Source: Methanothrix sp. (GTDB taxonomy: Archaea; Halobacteriota; Methanosarcinia; Methanotrichales; Methanotrichaceae). Taken from it: a stretch of DNA of 8,500 nt. Under the pieces are notes generated by a model that ran no database searches, had not been told where the DNA came from, and worked only from the letters and a program-made list of their open reading frames with translations. The position numbers and the translations under genes are program-made. Of this stretch, positions 6,854 through 8,500 are shown piece by piece. The first letter of the stretch is position 1. Every line of letters starts with the position of its first letter. The DNA is taken from the NCBI GenBank assembly GCA_028708055.1, contig JAQVZT010000100.1, positions 1 to 8,500 on the forward strand, in the 5' to 3' direction.

Positions 6854-6951
6854 GGGGAAGAGAAAGCGGAGATTGCGGCATCGCTGAGCATTATTGCAGA
6901 AGCTGATCCGTGTATCTCTTTCAACCGTATTTTATTGCGGAAATTATAAGG
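6854..6951. other. Gene-poor stretch
   Basis: No convincing gene was found between the oligo-T zone and the minus-strand fragment at 6952. One plus-strand frame stays open from within the DUF364 gene to a TAA near 6950 and reads in a protein-like way (FFGEEKAEIAASLSIIAEAD), but it has no ATG or GTG of its own and the run is not long enough to exclude chance. Confidence 0.3.
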
Positions 6952-7116
6952 CTATTGTCGAGCACCAACCTCGAATCTCTTCCTAGCTAGCTGATTGCTC
7001 TCCTCTTCTATCTCCTGCTCAGCTCTTTCGTGGTCTACGCTATTCGCTTTTTCAATAGCTTCTTTAAGCATTGATTGCAAGTCTGCCTTCTTATGGATTA
7101 ATATCCCATCTCCCAA
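6952..7116 (-). pseudogene. Possible 5'-truncated AbrB-like antitoxin remnant
   Basis: On the minus strand a frame opens after a TGA at 7128-7126 and closes at TAG 6954-6952. From TTG 7116 it encodes 54 residues beginning LGDGILIHKKADLQSMLKEA, then a strongly charged helix ending in EEESNQLARKRFEV. The GDGILI-x-KK turn followed by a helical acidic tail resembles the end of an AbrB/SpoVT-type antitoxin whose N-terminal DNA-binding half (about 25-40 residues) is missing. The MFS stop codon lies only about 20 nt upstream, leaving no room for it. ATG 7071 would give only 39 residues. No toxin gene of the PIN or MazF type is seen alongside. It could instead be a small independent protein or chance; the family assignment is tentative. 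Confidence 0.3.
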
Positions 7117-7118
7117 AG

Positions 7119-7139
7119 CTAGATTTCATGAATATCTAG
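7119..7139. repeat. Near-palindrome spanning the MFS stop codon
   Basis: CTAGAT (7119-7124) and ATCTAG (7134-7139) are a perfect inverted repeat. The core between them contains the palindrome TTCATGAA (7125-7132), so the whole 21 bp is symmetric apart from one extra T. It overlaps the MFS stop codon (7138-7136). No T-run follows on the minus strand. Confidence 0.45.
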
Positions 7140-8290
7140 ACGAATTTTTTCATTGCCATCAGCCCGACCGCCGCCAGAGCCGCCGCTACCGCCCCGAAGA
7201 TAAACGTCGCCTCTGCTCCCCACCAGGACCAGAGGGCTCCTGCCACCAGGCTTGACACGATGGCCGCAACTCCCGTAGCGCCGTAATAGATTCCCAGAGA
7301 GCTGCCACGCAGCTCCACCGGGCTGAGATCGGATACAAACGCCCTCTCCGAGCCGTCGACCAGGGCATAGACCAGCCCGTAGAGGATAAAGAGGGCTATC
7401 AGCCCCGAAAGCGAGGTGACAGATGCAAATCCCAGGGCGGTGATGGCGAAGATGGCATAGCCCAGGGCAAGAACCTTTCTTCTTCCTACCCGGTCAGACC
7501 AGATTCCCACCGGCATGGCCAAGACGGCATAAACAAGGTTGAAGAGCGCATAGAGCAAAAGAGGTGCACCTACCGCCTCGGACCCGGAGAAGAGCGCCTG
7601 GGCACGCAGAACGAAGAACATGTAGCTGAAGTTGCCCAGAGCGAAAAGGCTGGCAATGGCCAGAAAGCGGCGCAGCTCCGGAGAGATGACCGAGAGCTTC
7701 AGACTTATCTCGCAACTTGGCGCTGCAAAGCTCTCCCTGACGCGGTGAAATGGAAGCAGAGCCGCGACAGAGAGCACTCCCGCCACCAGGAAGATGGTGC
7801 TGTAGCTCATGCCATCCCGCCAGAGAAGATAAGCCAGAACCGATCCGATGACCGCTCCCGTGGAATCCATCGCTCTGTGAAGGCCAAAGCCCCTTCCGCG
7901 CGTTTTCTCCGGGGTTGACTCGGAGATCATGGCGTCTCTTGGCGCAGAGCGCACTCCTTTGCCGCTTCTCTCCAGGACCTTGAGCAGGAAGACCTGCAGC
8001 CAGCTGCTGGCTGCAGGCAGGAAGAGCTTTCCAACTGCCGATAGTGCATAGCCGGCTACGACGAGCGGCTTTCGTCTTCCCAGGCGATCGGAAACATATC
8101 CTGCAAGGACTTTGAGAATGCTGGGCAGCCCATCGCTCACCCCTCCGATGAGGCCCACTGCCATCCCTCCCCCTCCCAGGGAAGCGATAAAGAGCGGCAG
8201 GATCGGCTGGATGATCTCGCTGCTAATGTCGTTTAGCAGGCTTACGAAACCTAATAATAGTATATTCTTGCTGGTTTTTGGATCGGACAC
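7136..8290 (-). CDS. Major facilitator superfamily permease, 12 TM
   Basis: This 384-residue integral membrane protein is a secondary transporter, probably driven by an ion gradient; the substrate cannot be read from the sequence. It starts with SLLNDISSEIIQPILPLF (17-34), a signature of an uncharacterised MFS branch. Motif A appears in both halves: GYVSDRLGRRK (64-74) and GIWSDRVGRRK (262-272). The loop between helices 4 and 5 has the branch pattern ERSGKGVRSAPRDAMISES (107-125) and the RGRGFGLHRAMDSTGAVIGS block (131-150). About twelve helices fit the length. The start is GTG at 8290-8288: an in-frame TGA at 8299-8297 blocks any earlier start and the next Met is residue 43. No clear Shine-Dalgarno is visible, so expression may rely on reinitiation from ksgA, which ends 31 nt upstream on the same strand. 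Drug or metabolite efflux is possible but unsupported. Confidence 0.92.
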   Translation of the reverse strand: MSDPKTSKNILLLGFVSLLNDISSEIIQPILPLFIASLGGGGMAVGLIGGVSDGLPSILKVLAGYVSDRLGRRKPLVVAGYALSAVGKLFLPAASSWLQVFLLKVLERSGKGVRSAPRDAMISESTPEKTRGRGFGLHRAMDSTGAVIGSVLAYLLWRDGMSYSTIFLVAGVLSVAALLPFHRVRESFAAPSCEISLKLSVISPELRRFLAIASLFALGNFSYMFFVLRAQALFSGSEAVGAPLLLYALFNLVYAVLAMPVGIWSDRVGRRKVLALGYAIFAITALGFASVTSLSGLIALFILYGLVYALVDGSERAFVSDLSPVELRGSSLGIYYGATGVAAIVSSLVAGALWSWWGAEATFIFGAVAAALAAVGLMAMKKFV

Positions 8291-8321
8291 GATAGGTCAG
8301 TCGCTACAAACACATTCTCTG

Positions 8322-8500
8322 CTAACGAATGGATCTTCCTGGCAAAGCTGCCAGCAGGCTCGCTGCCTCGTCAGGCGTCAGCTCTTCCGGCCGTTTCTCC
8401 AGAAGGATAGGGTCCAGCTCAGCCAGAGCCCGGCGGCCCGCACCCAGTGCAGCCAGGCCTTTCTTAACCTTCTTGCGCCGGTTATTGAAGAGCCCCTCGG
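8322..8500 (-). CDS. ksgA: C-terminal 58 residues of archaeal KsgA/Dim1 rRNA adenine dimethyltransferase (runs off right edge)
   Basis: The minus-strand frame entering at 8500 runs to TAG at 8324-8322. It reads EGLFNNRRKKVKKGLAALGA and later EKRPEELTPDEAASLLAAL. The LFNxRRKKVxxGL motif followed by 'RPEELTPDEAxxL' is typical of the C-terminal helical domain of KsgA/Dim1, which dimethylates two adjacent adenosines near the 3' end of 16S rRNA during small-subunit maturation. The catalytic domain lies outside the window and was not seen. The MFS gene follows after 31 nt on the same strand, probably on the same transcript. Confidence 0.8.
   Translation of the reverse strand, partial: EGLFNNRRKKVKKGLAALGAGRRALAELDPILLEKRPEELTPDEAASLLAALPGRSIR

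Noticed and set aside
5944..6924. Long minus-strand open frame (326 codons) opposite the DUF364 gene
   Set aside because: It is antisense to a recognisable conserved protein along most of its length and its translation has no recognisable motifs. Codon bias of the plus-strand gene explains its openness.
6782..6950. Frameshifted C-terminal extension of the DUF364 protein in the +1 frame
   Set aside because: The gene already ends in a family-like tail (LGLERWCPC), and two oligo-T runs follow, so the extension is not needed to explain a complete protein.

Overview
The window most likely comes from a methanogenic archaeon of the Methanosarcinales, possibly Methanothrix/Methanosaeta. This is inferred from protein content: an archaeal-looking KsgA/Dim1 C-terminus, a DUF364 heavy-metal-chelation protein, a ModA-like binding protein of archaeal style, and a large multi-TM PAS hybrid histidine kinase of the kind common in these organisms. 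Base composition is moderate. No rRNA, tRNA, CRISPR array or intact insertion sequence was seen.

Layout. (1) Positions 1-3168, minus strand: a 995-residue membrane hybrid sensor histidine kinase. Its stop codon overlaps the start codon of a second, small-headed membrane protein that runs off the left edge (ATGA overlap), so the two are probably co-translated. (2) 3169-3398: a divergent intergenic region with a perfect 13-bp tandem repeat and candidate TATA elements for the genes on both sides. (3) 3399-4832, plus strand: an intact NAD(P)-dependent aldehyde dehydrogenase resembling succinate-semialdehyde dehydrogenases. (4) 4833-5210: a non-coding stretch with a stem-loop, an AT-rich dyad upstream of modA and a coding-like minus-strand fragment. 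(5) 5211-6819, plus strand: a two-gene unit made of a secreted ModA-type oxyanion-binding protein followed after 19 nt by a DUF364 protein. No ABC permease or ATPase lies beside them here. (6) 6820-7135: a gene-poor gap with two T6 runs just after the DUF364 gene and, on the minus strand, an open fragment resembling the C-terminal part of a small AbrB-like antitoxin. (7) 7136-8500, minus strand: the C-terminus of KsgA (runs off the right edge) followed after 31 nt by a 12-TM MFS permease with a GTG start.

Functionally, the window joins a signalling module (kinase plus coupled membrane protein), central or detoxifying aldehyde oxidation, an oxyanion/metal unit (ModA-like plus DUF364), and a ribosome-biogenesis gene with a trailing transporter. 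The points most worth following up are the ModA-like/DUF364 pair, whose usual ligand-contact positions look altered, the kinase's first receiver domain, which has lost its acidic pocket, and the tandem repeat in the divergent promoter region. I see no clear evidence for an entirely new defence or mobile system.
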